A model generated the notes under the pieces. The model was not told the origin of the DNA. It did no database searches and saw only the letters and a program-made list of their open reading frames with translations. Shown piece after piece: positions 21,526 through 33,400 of a DNA stretch of 64,000 nucleotides. The first letter of the stretch is position 1. Every line of letters begins with the position of its first letter. A program made the translations under genes and the position numbers. The stretch is from Nyssa sinensis (Eukaryota > Streptophyta > Magnoliopsida > Cornales > Nyssaceae), in NCBI GenBank assembly GCA_008638375.1, contig CM018035.1, positions 24,850,807-24,914,806 on the forward strand. Direction: 5' to 3'.

Positions 21526-23379
21526 TGTGGGCGCCAACAATAGAAAAAAGAGAAAATGTGCATCATCCATTTTATGGATTTAAAGGAATCCCGGCTGTCT
21601 CCTTTCCCTAAAGGTGGGAAGGAACGCCTCTTATGAGAGATTAAGATTGAGAAGTCGCCAGCTTGTTTTCGGGCAAGAAATAAGCAAACCCGTTACAATA
21701 GAAAATAATTAAAAGAAAACTAAAAAAGGAAAGAAATAATAGAAGTTTACATCGCCTTGTCTCTTAATTACATTCTAAATATCCCTTGACATTGATCAAA
21801 TAAAACAAAACACTAAAATAAAGTGAAAAACAAAGAAAACATGGATTCGAGGGCTAAGGTATGGAGTGGGAAGGTGTTAGGCACCCACCCCACCTGATCC
21901 GAATGGATCGGCCTCGAATATTCACTTGCAAGGCTATTTTGTCATAAGAAAAACTAAAAAAGAGATGTGAGTTCAGAAGAGATAAATATTAAAAGATCTA
22001 AAGTAAAGAAATAAAACATAAAAGATGAAAAGAAAATCTAACTCGGGCCCGAAAACTTCTTACATATCCGTTCAAAAAATGAAATTAGAGTCACATAGTT
22101 CTCCAGTTTACCTTCTTTTATCAAGAGTGATAAAAGAGATATGATCAACTGGATCTAAATAAAAAAGAAATTGTTAAGGGTTTGAGAGTATACCTTATTT
22201 AGTTGTGGTAGTCGAGCAACACTTCGACTAGGAAAGTTTGAATTGGAGACTTTAATCGAACGAATCTCTCGCTTGTTCTTCGGTTTGGAAAGGGAGGTTG
22301 TCACTTCGACAGGGCTTCAGCCTCGAAAGAAGGAGAGTTCTTATAGAGAGAACTTTAGAATTAAACTAACAACGTGAGGCTCTAGAAATCGCGTATTTTT
22401 GTCCCCTAAAACTAATTGTCTAGGGGTTCTGTTTATAAGAAAATATAAATATTTGATCCAAGGATTTAAGATAAAACCCTAAAACGAATGGCTAGGATCA
22501 TGTCTTGAGTGATAATTATCTAAGTAACCAAATAAAAAATTAAATAAAAATGATTATCCTAACTAAATGAATTAATAAATAATTATGACACAATAGAATT
22601 GGTGTCTATATGCAATAGCCAATGAGATAAAAGAGAAATAAAATTTAAATGGAAAATAAACTCTAAAATGAAAACGTCTAGATTCGATATATCTCCATTT
22701 AAGAAAATTTCAAGCAACCAGATTAATGAAAACTCTAAAAGTAGAAAGTCTTAATTAAGCCTAAATAGACTACTATCACTCAAGATTACTAAATTTCTCT
22801 CAATTCGATGGAGAATCTCTCGATTGCCAGAAGACATGTGAAATGACTAAATTACCCCTAATTTGTTACCAAAAGGCTGAAATTACCAAAATACCCCTAT
22901 GTGGGTAAAATGATTTAAAAATTATAAAAATGCCCCTCAAGTGACTACGAAATCCTATTGAGGGTAGGATTGTGCCAAAATTACCAAAATGCCATTAGTT
23001 TGCAAAAAGGTGCCAAAATTACCAAAATGCTCCCCGATGGGTAGAAAAGTCCTAATGGGGGTGGGACTCTATCAGGAAGAGTCCTACTTGGATTGTGTCT
23101 CTGTCAAGAGAGTCCTAATAGGAATGGGACTTCATCGAAAAAGAGTCTTACTTGGACCAGGACTTTGTCAAGAGAGTCCTAATTGGAACATGACTCTGTC
23201 AATAGGAGTCCTAATGGAACTAGGACTCTTGCAAGGGAGTCTTAGAAGGAATAAGACTCTGTCAAAAGGAGTCCTAATAGAAATAGGCCTCTATTAGTAA
23301 GAGTCCTTGAAATAGGTTTCTTGGCATAATTATTGAATTGCTACTACTTAATCAAGGGTTACAAAATGAGGTGTCTACA
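21526..23379 (-). repeat. Tat-2 3' LTR (1854 bp)
   Basis: It matches 50076-51925 along its length. On the minus strand it starts TGTAGACACCTCATTTTGT, a frequent start of plant gypsy LTRs. The purine-rich TGAGGGG just outside its inner end (about 23385) is the likely polypurine tract. Confidence 0.9.
23040..23315. repeat. ~36-bp minisatellite inside Tat-2 3' LTR
   Basis: A unit of the form GGGACTCTGTCAAGAGAGTC plus CTAATGG-like spacer repeats about seven times with divergence. The same array is present in the other LTR at about 51590-51865, so it predates insertion. Confidence 0.75.
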
Positions 23380-23699
23380 GAAAACCCCTCATTGATGAAA
23401 CTTTCAAGCCAGTGAATGTCAACGCAAGAAAAAAGAAGCGACCATTTTTACCTTGATTTTTTATTTTTGTTTGACGTGGTCAGACTCATTTCTCCATGAG
23501 ATTCCTACGTATCACCCTTAAACGAATCAAATCGTTCGTAGTTCATGACAGAGTCTATGCCCTAAAAAGACTAATATCGAAAGGATTGTTATAAGGCTAT
23601 ACCCTAAAAAATGACCCTTCGAAGTCTTACTTGATAAGAAATGTAATCCTAACAAGTCTTTCATGAGGTTGCATACTCACGAGATGATCTTAAGCACTC

Positions 23700-24400
23700 G
23701 GACATTTTATCAAAAAAGGAAATTCTATCTTAGTAGGTTGATAAAAGAGAATGCAATAGACGACTTACCTGAGAGGAACGCTATCCTAATAGGATGATAA
23801 AATATGATCCGATAGACGACTTACCCGAAAGGAATTCTATCCTAACAAGATGGTTATGTGATAGATGACTTACGTGAAAGGAATGCTATCCTAACAGGAT
23901 GATAAAATGTGTCCTCAGACGACTTACCTCAAAGGAATGCTATCCTAATAAGATAATGAATTTGCATCCTCAAAAAACTTTCCTAAAAGGAATGCTATCG
24001 TAATAGGCTGATAAAATACGTCATCAGATGACTTTCTTGAAAAGAATGTTATCCTAACAAGATAATTAATTTGCGTCCTCAAACGACTTTCCTAAAAAGA
24101 ATGTTATCCTAACAGGCTGATAAAATACGTCTTCAGACGACTTTCTTGAAAGGAATGTTATCCTAACAGGATAATGAATTTGCATCCTCAGACGACTTTC
24201 CTAAAAGGAATGTTATCCTAATAGGCTGATAAAATGCATCCTCAAACAACTTTCCTAAAAGGAATGCTATTCTAACAAGAAAATAATGCGATAGACGGCT
24301 TACCTGAAATAAATGCTATCATAATAGGATGATGATGCGATAGATGGATTACCTGAAATGAATGATATCATAACGGGATGCTTCTAAAAGGAATTTTCAT
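23700..24400. repeat. 54/55-bp satellite-like array in Tat-2
   Basis: About 12 copies of a 54-55-bp unit (core AAAGGAATGCTATCCTAACA). In the middle, two variants alternate: one with GGCTGATAAAATACGTC and one with GGATAATGAATTTGCATCC. This gives a roughly 109-bp higher-order period. The outer copies are more diverged. Confidence 0.85.
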
Positions 24401-24404
24401 AAGA

Positions 24405-24512
24405 TTACGTCCTTAATGGATGGATTGCCAAAATGGATTACGTCATCAGACGTTTTACCAAGATAGATTACGTCCTCAGACGTTTGCCGAGATGGACTAC
24501 ATCTTCAAACAT
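24405..24512. repeat. ~37-bp short tandem repeat
   Basis: About three copies of GATTACGTCCTCAGACGTTT followed by a TGCCAAGATG-like spacer, directly after the 54/55-bp array. Confidence 0.7.
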
Positions 24513-24969
24513 TTTTTTGTAAAGAATAAAGACTCCATAGGGAATGTCAGGACATATTTTTACTTAGGATATGAATTTGCTTGAGAAAATGATGATGGTT
24601 TGTACTTCATTGGGGAATAGATCGAGTTGACTCAGTGATTTTGATTTGTTTGAGCAGTCAGGTTTTGCTCGAAAAACATCGCCCAGGTCTTGAAGGACCA
24701 CTAAAGGAAATGTTGTGCACATGATCTTTTGAAAGAAATCATGAGTTACTTGATGTTGGTTTTGGGTTAGTGAGCCTACGCCACTAAATAACAAATTGGT
24801 CAACATTGACCGATTTTGGCAAATTATCGATTTGCCCTTTGATGTTCGGCGTTGAATCACAATGGATTTCTTAGACATATTTTGGCAAAAAATGCTTGAT
24901 TTTGACAAAGAATGGGCTGAAATGGGCCAAGATTTCAAAAATGGGCCAAAGCCCAAAAGTTGGTATGTC

Positions 24970-25060
24970 CAGCCTTTGTGTGCCGATCGACACACAGAGA
25001 AGGGGATTTCCACCCTTTGTGTGCCGATCGATTACCAGTGAGTGCTGATCGGCACTCAGG
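24970..25060. promoter_or_regulatory. Cluster of GTGCCGATCGRCAC palindromes before PMD-like gene
   Basis: Three diverged copies of GTGTGCCGATCGACACAC lie in 90 bp, about 200 bp before the antisense gene starting at 25261. A related cluster lies at 28004-28060. Role unknown. Confidence 0.4.
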
Positions 25061-25260
25061 TGCCTGGGCAACTTGCTTTAAAATGTTGCAACTTTTGATT
25101 TTTCTCATTGCGTTCTTGAGCACTCTCCTACCCCTCTTGTGATCATTTTTTGCAAAGTTGTGAAGGAGGTTAAATTGAAGTATTTGAAACTTGTTTTGAC
25201 CTTTTGGAAGATTAAACAACTTCATTTTCAACAACAAATTTGAAAATTTCAAGAAACAAA

Positions 25261-27751
25261 ATGTCAAGTGAAGGCCTTGGTGACTCAGACCCAATATTCA
25301 ACATTGATCATGATTTGGGGATTTATGGACCGGTGCATGGCACAATATTTTGATATAAACCAACCTTGAGATTTTGGAACAACATGACCTTACTTAAGAG
25401 ACGGTGCATCATTTGTCGCAACGGTACCAGAATGGCCAAATATGGATTTTCTTGAGTTTTTTTTCAATTGTTTCGAGATTGTTGAGTTGATTCTTGATGC
25501 ATTTGGTTTGTTTTTCATGATTTGAATACGTTTTGCATAAAATATGATTGCATGCATGCATGGGCATTTCATCCATTTGCCTTTTGGAAGGTGCACACCA
25601 CACGCTTATGAAAATGCCCGAATGGGCAGTTTTTGCTTTGCCTTGGTTTTTTGCATTTGGTTGATACTTGTTTGGCATGATTATGGAATTTGAAAGGATT
25701 TTATAACATATTGACTTTGATTTCTTGTAGCCAAACTAGGAAATTCGAGAGTGGTGGGCTGATTTGCCCCTCCGATGCCAAGGGCAAGTGAGGGTGGCCA
25801 GTTTTGGGCCATTTTTATACCGGATAGTCCATGTTGACCATGACCGAAAGATTTTTTATGCTATGGCGGAGATATGGTAGGACACCACCAATATTTTCCA
25901 CCTCTAGTTTGGGAAGGTAACATTGACTCCTCTTGATTTCTCATTGATCACAAGCCTTCGAGTCGGCAGTGGCCAAATCCTATGGGATGGTGAAATTCAT
26001 AGTCGAGGTGACGAGATTTCCCAACTTCTAGGGTGGCGGCCCACATTGGCCTCAAATGGTGCGGTGTGGGTTAGGCATATCTTGGAGAACTTTCACTTCT
26101 GAGAGTGTCGTAACGCTCTTAAAGAGGATTAGTTGACTAGAGCTTTCATGTTCTTTACCTTTGGACAGACTCTTTTGGCCAATGTCTATGTCACTATCCA
26201 TCTTTGATGCCTCCTTGCTTTGGAAGATATGGAGAGCTTTGGGCACTTCAACTAGGGAGGCGCCGTAATGGTTATTTTGTATTGCTGGATGTGTGTACTA
26301 TCTCGAGTGATCACCAAGGGACTTGGTGGTTTCAACATTGTTTGGGAGGTATGAATTTCTGAATCCCCTCACTTTTCTTTTTGAGAAAATGTCATTTTGA
26401 TTGACTTTCCTATTTTGGACAGATTTAGGCCTATGAGGTCCTCTAGGTGTTGCCCTACCTATTGGTAGAGGCAGAAGAGAAAATATTTCTCCATATGTGG
26501 CAGTAGCGGAAGGCAAATAGGTGGACTCACTAGGGAGTGAACGTAGTGTAGAAATTCTGGGAGGCCTTCGACATGCTATATAGGGGGACACAGTTAGTTC
26601 CTCTATTTGGAAATTTCCCTGGTTGATATGTGATGTGAGAAACTAATGCTTTTATTTATGATAGATTTGATGGAATCCTTAAAGGGTGGTCTTGCCCTCA
26701 GTGGAGCAAAATATTAGGATAGCGCACTGATACTTCATTTTGGAAGGCCCTTTTGAAAGGGTATATTACTTGGGAGAAAGAATGATTCACCAAGTAGACA
26801 CGGCCACGCAGCTCTTTCTGCCTATATTGCCTCCGACCAACATGAGAGACTTGGACTCGTTTGACTCCGACCACGACTTCTTGGAGCTTTATGAGAGGGT
26901 GGCCTTGCAATGGTTCTTCAACCAGTTCGTCCATATGACGAGTTATTTGGAGGATCTAATGCCTTCCTTGACTGGGGGTCCACCTCCTCCACCTAGAGTT
27001 AGGAGGCCAACTACAAGTGACAGGTCGTCTCAAGAGGCCACCACCACAACGACTGATGCAGGGCTGCTGGCAGCTTTCCCGACTTTCAATGTATCAGTAA
27101 TGACTGATGACAGGAATTTCAGGCTGGAAGAGTTACCCCAGCCAACCGAGTCTATCGAAGGATTGTTGACTCCCGACCACTTGACTAGGGCAAGAGTTTT
27201 CTTTTGCCTAAAATTTTCTATCGTCCTTTCCCCCCCTCCCCCTTTTTTTTTTTGAATTGAGACAAGATTCTATTGGGTATTCAGGTGGATCAAACCATTT
27301 ATGAGGAGGCCTATGTTTACATCACAGCCCTAAAGCATAAAGTTTCCTAAGTCACCATAGATTCGTGGTGGAAAGATACTTGCCGGACAAACTCTGACAT
27401 TGTAAAGACATGATTCCCCCTCTTTTTTTGACTGTCCATATATTGACTATATTTTGACATTGTATTAATTTTGAGTTGAAACTCACGACTTTTTAGGCTG
27501 CTCGGGTTTCTCATATTGAAGACATAAACCTAGGATAGGATTGTCCCGAGGGAGGAATTCCTAGTGGGAGGCGAGGAGGGTAGCCCAAACAGAAAAACGG
27601 GAGTCAACCGAGTAGCTCTTGCACTTAGCCAGCTCGACCTAGCAAAGTATTGAGACAAGCTGTGGAGATCGAGAGTGAGGACATCGAGGAAGAAGAGGCT
27701 CCTCCCTATTAGTCTCGACGACATGAGGAAGGACAGCGAGGGCACTGTTAG
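25261..27751 (+). pseudogene. Antisense plant-mobile-domain-like gene of Tat-2
   Basis: It runs opposite to gag-pol. The first exon starts MSSEGLGDSDPIF at 25261. After a likely intron with a TTGTAG acceptor (about 25731), minus-free plus-strand frames give EIREWWADLPLRC, then VTLTPLDF, SLITSLRVGSGQ, SRGDEISQLLGWRPTL, GAVWVRHILENFHF, AFMFFTFGQTLLANVY and ALEDMESFGHFN. This is the pattern of plant mobile domain (PF10536-type) proteins found as extra genes in Tat/Athila-type elements. A longer clean frame (26740-27255) gives the domain's end and a Pro/Thr-rich linker. The tail is acidic (ESEDIEEEEAP) and ends at 27751. Several stops (for example TGA in exon 1, TAG after ILENFHF) disable it. Confidence 0.65.
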
Positions 27752-28003
27752 ATGAAAACTTTTTCTTTTTGGATGAACACTTTATTTGATGAATAATTTT
27801 TCTCTTTTCGATTTTCTTGTTTTTGATTATTTTTGTTCTATTTTGAACAAATGAATGATCAATGCATGCATCTTTATTTATAAATGTGTGAAATACCATA
27901 AAAAATGAAACAGGAATTGTATCCGATATGTTTCGAATTGACAAAATAGGAGGAAAATAGCAAAAACAGACGAAATCAAACAAAATGGCCTGAATCTACC
28001 TTA

Positions 28004-28060
28004 TGTGCCGATCGGCACACAAAGAGATGGGTTTCTTATGCCTGTGTGTCGATTGGCAGC
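28004..28060. promoter_or_regulatory. Perfect 16-bp palindrome before DUF7745-like gene
   Basis: TGTGCCGATCGGCACA (28004-28019) is a perfect palindrome, followed within 30 bp by a diverged copy (TGTGTCGATTGGCAGC). It lies about 450 bp before the next antisense gene. Confidence 0.4.
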
Positions 28061-28459
28061 GTGTCCTGTCCCAGGCAGTTTCATAATCTGTTACGTGTTT
28101 TTTGCATATTTTTTAAAAATTAGTCTTAGAAACCAACTTGGAATCGAACTTGCGAGTTTTTTAGGATATATTGCAAACCCTAAGCCTCCCAACTCATCAT
28201 ATTCATCCTCTTGACATTTTTACTGCTATATTTTCTATCTCTTGACTCTGATGGCTTTTGGAATTATGGATGTGGCTGTTTTTTACGAACAAATTTCGTA
28301 CATGGCTGTATTGTCTCTCGGGTTTGAAGAAGATTAACTTGGGGGTATTGAAACTGAAAATTATTTTCTCTCTTGCCCAAGCTATTGTAGACTCGACCTC
28401 GTAAAAATATTTGAAAAAACAAGGGGTATTGGGCAGCGCTGAAAGCCCTTTCGTTAGGG

Positions 28460-29786
28460 AAATCTCTCATATTGCGGGCTTGTGCTCTCTTTTGGGATCC
28501 TGTCGATCATTGTTTTTTCTTTCATCTAGAAGAAATATGTTCGACCTTTGATTTGTGCTCTTTTTTATGTTACGGTTCAAGGTAAACTGATTGTCCATTC
28601 TGTACAGCATGGTTATTCTTTTTCTTTGTCCTCTTTGCTTGACTTGGATACTGAGATGGCAAAGGAATTGGTTCAAGGTGAATCATTTTCCCTACTTCCC
28701 ATATTGGAAATTTTCATAAACCAAGAGGCTAGCCGCACCAAGCTGTGTGTTTTTGCTCTGTGCATTATCCCGAGGTTCTTGATTGTACAAGAGCCTGATC
28801 AGGTTGATGTCTGCCTAATTGATGTTATGATTGAACTGAACAAAGGCAACAATATGATGGGTATTGTTCCAGCCAAGACTTTGAATGGCTTGGACTTGGT
28901 TCATGATGGCTCAAATGTTTTCAGAGGTAGCCCCTTGCTGTTGAGAATGTGGTTGTGTAATAAGTTGAAGCTCTTAGCACCTTCAATTACCATTCCTTAT
29001 ATGTCAAAACACTATTGTTCAAGAGCCTTGTTGGTGACAAAAGATAATGAAAGAAATTGGTGCGAGTTTCTTACTTAACTTTCACCTTATGATGGTGATT
29101 GGTCCACTGTTCACTGGCAAAACAAAGTCCCTCGCTTGCGCTCTCTTGGTTATTCTTGTGTTATCTTGGCAGGCTCAAGGAAGACCTCATTTTATTATCC
29201 CATCTAGATACTGCACCAATTTTGGTATATGCAGGTTGCTCTGAAGACTTGGGGTCCTCACTTTATTGTGGAAAGATTGACTCCCTCTATAGCCACAAAG
29301 ATATCCAACTATTGGGAATGCGCTCATGTTCCAGATTTGGATAATACAGATTATTCCGACAAAGTGCTTATAATAGAAGAACATTTATGATGGATTTGGG
29401 ACCTAATCAGTGAAAGGGAATAACTTAGGGATTCTATCCTTTTTTAAAATATTAGAATAGACACTAACGTGGACATAACTTCAAAGTTAGAAACGATCAA
29501 AAAAGCCTACAAAGATTTCGAAGGAGGAGGAATAGGAAAGTTGGACTAGGAAGTAGTGAGCCAACCACAAGGTGCGATAGAAATAGAGGTAGCAGCCCCT
29601 TTAAACTTAAAAAGGAAATGAGGAAGACCTAAGAAGACACCAGAATTCAAATGTAACAATGGTGAGCTGGACTTTGGGCATTTTTCTCTACATGTAGACT
29701 CGGTAAATAATTACCTAAGTTTTATTGAGAAAGAGACAAGCCACCGCTTTGAGTTGGAAGACAGATTGGTGAAGAAGAAAGAGTGA
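28460..29786 (+). pseudogene. Antisense DUF7745-like gene of Tat-2
   Basis: Plus-strand frames give FWDPVDHCFFFHLEEICSTF (28480-28550), then after a frameshift a long frame with HGYSFSLSSLLDLDTEMAKE, CIIPRFLIVQEPDQVDVCLI, NMMGIVPAKTLNGLDLVHDG and LLLRMWLCNKLKLL. WCEFLT ends that frame at 29078, and diverged continuation plus a charged, probably coiled C-terminal part (FIEKETSHRFELEDRL) run to the TGA at 29784-29786. FWDP...F.F...E plus the FP/IP-R and D-I-E-like block is the pattern I associate with DUF7745 proteins of plant gypsy elements. Stops and at least one frameshift are present. The start is not determined. Function unknown. Confidence 0.55.
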
Positions 29787-30073
29787 AGGATATGAGTATC
29801 CTTTAGTAACAAAGATTTTTCTTTTTTCTTTTTTGGAGGAAGTTAGTTCCATATTAGACTTAAACCAAGTTGATAGGGCTTTTACCTATTATTGAATAAA
29901 AGATTATCTTTAACTTTTAGATTTGAAATAATGAAACTTTTATTGTAATTTTTTATACTGCACTTACAATAACTTCGTGAGCTACCTACGTACGCCCGTA
30001 TTGTATGTGTAGCAAGAATATGTAATGAGGGATCAGGTCGTCATAGTTCAGTATAATGGGCAGCTAGCCGTTA

Positions 30074-30184
30074 AACAAAATATTTCTTAAGCTGGTCAAG
30101 GTTGGTAGGTGATGAAAACTCTTCCCTATGCATATCGATGAGCCACACAGCTCCTCTAATGGCTATAGATTTGATGATGAATGG
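30074..30184 (-). pseudogene. Tat-2 integrase C-terminal end, cut off by insertion
   Basis: The minus-strand frame IIKSIAIRGAVWLIDMHRE to LDQLKKYFV and stop is the end of the integrase C-terminal domain. It joins directly to the part at 35514-36480 when the 30185-35513 insertion and one AATGG copy are removed. Confidence 0.75.
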
Positions 30185-32164
30185 TGTCACATCCCCAAAC
30201 CCCACCCTACGCGGATGTCGAGGACGTGACTGCCAGTCGGTCGCGACGCGACCAACCAAAGGCAAATTCTGAACTTTCCGACGAATTGCACTCCAACTGT
30301 AGGGTCAGATACAGCGGAATTTAAAACTTTTTCTTTGTATCACGGGAATGCAACTCACTTATCCATCATAAGTATATGTATCACAGAGCAAGACTAAATC
30401 CAGTCAGTCAACAATTCTAATTTCAGAGCATATCTAAAATCAAGCATATAACAACAGAGCAGATCTAATATCTCTAGAGTACCATTAGTTCCATGAGCCA
30501 TGTCTATCTAGTATATATCAGTCAAGTCAGTCATAACATACCACTCACCGGAATAACCAGGTTCAATCCACAATAAACCAGTCTCTACAGTTCAGTGCCG
30601 TCAGATCCTTACTTGCGATGCCACTTGGCCTATTCACGTCATGTCATAGTACCTTCTAATCCAATGGAGGTAATTCCTGAAAAATGTCAGAATAATGGGG
30701 TGAGCTTAAATAAGCCCAGTGAGTAACACAGATTCCCTATCATGGGTTTCAAAACCAGTTTTGTGCTCCCAAGGCACATGGATAATTTAGTCATTTCAAA
30801 AATAACTATTTTTATAAGTCCATTTCATAAGCAGTCTAGTACAATAAAACATAATCGAACAAACAATACAAACGGATCGGAACATGACATAACCAATCGG
30901 TCAAAACAATAACTATTGCTAATATATCGGTCAAGACACAGACTTTTCATTAACGGAACGAATCACAATCGGGACTGAGTGGGAACAATAAGTCAGTCAA
31001 GACAGGGGCATATTATCAATGGCTAGAACATAGCGAAGTTGAACAAGATCAATCAAGACAAGGCATACCAATAACAGGACGAAAGCATAACAGAACTAGA
31101 CCATCTATCAATCAGGCCAGATGTATCATCAACGGACGGAATATAACGGAATCGAACGGAAACAATACATCAGTCAAGCAAAGGCATATCGCGAATGGAT
31201 AAAATTATAACGGAACTAAACGGTAACAATACACTAATCAAGACACAGGCAATCATGAACAGGACACAACATAACAGAACTGGGTAAAAACAATATAACA
31301 ATCAAGTCAGGGACACATCACTGTCGGAACTAATCATAACTGGACTGAACAATGTTTCAATCAAGACAGACGTATCATCAACGGACAGTACACAACGGAA
31401 CTGGACCATATATCAATCAAGGCGGACTTAACATCATTAACGGACGGAACATGTCAGAACCGGACGGAACATATCAATCGAGGCAGACATATCATTAACG
31501 GACAGCACATAACCGAACTGAACGGAATTCCAAATTTGAAAGATACAAGCACATCACGTGGAATGTGATACAAAGGGCGTACATTACGTACATACATTTA
31601 AACAATATAGCATTCAGACAGTATACTACACAAAGCGGTACGATACAACAAAATGTTGTTCTTTGCCTATATCACATGGTTTATTTAATCGTTTCAGAAA
31701 TAATGGTTCAATATATCCATTTTATCTCAACAGTTCAAAACGGCAAAACAGTACGGAATGCTAGCACAGGGATCAGGAATATAGTCAATTATTTAAAAAG
31801 ACTAAAACCATGTCATAAGTGATATAGTACGGAAAGGCATGCATTTAAATAATTGCACTTAAATAATTGCATTCAAAACAGATCAGTAAATCAAGGGACA
31901 GTATCAAAACAGTGTCAGAAGTTACTCACAAACTTTACGCTTATTTCCTTGCATAAATAATCCGATAGCCTCCAGGTACGTCAAGCATCTCCATGTATAT
32001 CCTGAATAATAATCATTAATCACAGACAGATCAGAACTCATCCATTCAGGTCTCATTCGTCATCTTAGGTATCTATCGGATTACCTAAGATAGCCTAGTA
32101 GCCTATCGCCCTTCCATTGGGTCTCACCCGAGACTACTTCATTCTTTAATTAGGCTTAGCAGTT

Positions 32165-33400
32165 ATTAGGATTATATCCTAAGTCATTTAGACTTCAATT
32201 GTTATCAGTCAGGCACTCATTCAACCTTAGGGGCAAAATGGTAATTTTACCATTCGTGTCCCGGACCCTGTCGTGGTCTTCGGAATAGTCTTTATATCTT
32301 AAGTACAAAGTTCTACGTCCTTTGGACTCCGATCGGTATCAGTTAGGTTCTCATTTTAACCATAGGGGCAAAATGGTAATTTTGCCATTCTTATCCCAGA
32401 CCCTGTTCTGGTCCTCAGAATATCCCATATATCGTATATATGAAGTTTTACGTCTTTTAGACTTTAATCGGTATCAGTTGGGTACTTATTTAGTCTTAGG
32501 GGCAAAATGGTAATTTTGTCATTTTTGCCCCAGACCCTATCATGGTCCTCAGAACGTCCCATATATGTCACGTATAAATTTGTAAGTCCCTTGGACTTCA
32601 TTTGGTATCTGCTTTAGATCATCGGGACACATCGGTCATTTCTCGTTTTACGCGTTGACTGTCTCGGAGTCTTATTTAGCCCTTCAGTGTTCATAATTAT
32701 CCCTATGATAATTTATCAGATCAGTTTGATCTTTATTCGACCTCTACTTTGCACTTACAGTGCTCAAGGGTATTTTGGTCATTTTACATTTTGTGTAATT
32801 CTGACCCCGATTCGTCATCTAATCAAGTATACAGTCTCACCAGTGTCTGGGCTCCTACCGGTATCAGTTTCGTCCCAATCGGACTTTGTTTAGGTCTCGT
32901 ACGGTATCAGAGGTAATTTGGTAATTTCATGTGTCGTGTTTTTTTTGGCACGTCAGTTCATAAAATGGACCTCACCATTGGGTCCAGAGCGTCCAACATA
33001 GTGAAATTGGACTGTCTGTTATGTTTAATAGGCCTTGAGTATCATTAAGGGCAATTCAGTCATTTACACCTACGTGTCTGTATTTTTTTTTTCGGGACCT
33101 CGGTTCATTAAACGGACCTCATCGTTGAGTTCAGAATGCCCGAGATAGTCAAAATAGGCTATCTGATATTTTTATTTGGGTCTGGGTACCATCAGGGGCA
33201 GTTCGATCATTTATCACTTACGGGTCTGTATTTTTCGGGACTGTATTTCCAAAATCGGACTGTACCATTGAGTCCAGAATGCTTGAAATAGTGAAAATAC
33301 ACTATTTATTTAATTTATTTGGACTCCGTTTGACATATTTAATGTCTAGGGGTAAAATCGTAATTTTACCTATTTAATAAAATAATAAAATAATTATTTT
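32165..33400. repeat. Array of ~135-148-bp modules in insertion A
   Basis: The phrase GGGGCAAAATGGTAATTTT recurs at about 32230, 32365 and 32499 (period about 135 bp). More diverged versions at about 32765, 32913, 33050, 33198 and 33350 are spaced near 147 bp. Between them are phrases like CCCAGACCCTGTTCTGGTCC or GGACCTCACCATTGGGTCC. Confidence 0.75.

Noticed and set aside
23700..24400. CRISPR-like regular repeats
   Set aside because: Repeats are contiguous with no unique spacers, diverge from each other, and lie in a plant retrotransposon. This is a satellite-type array.
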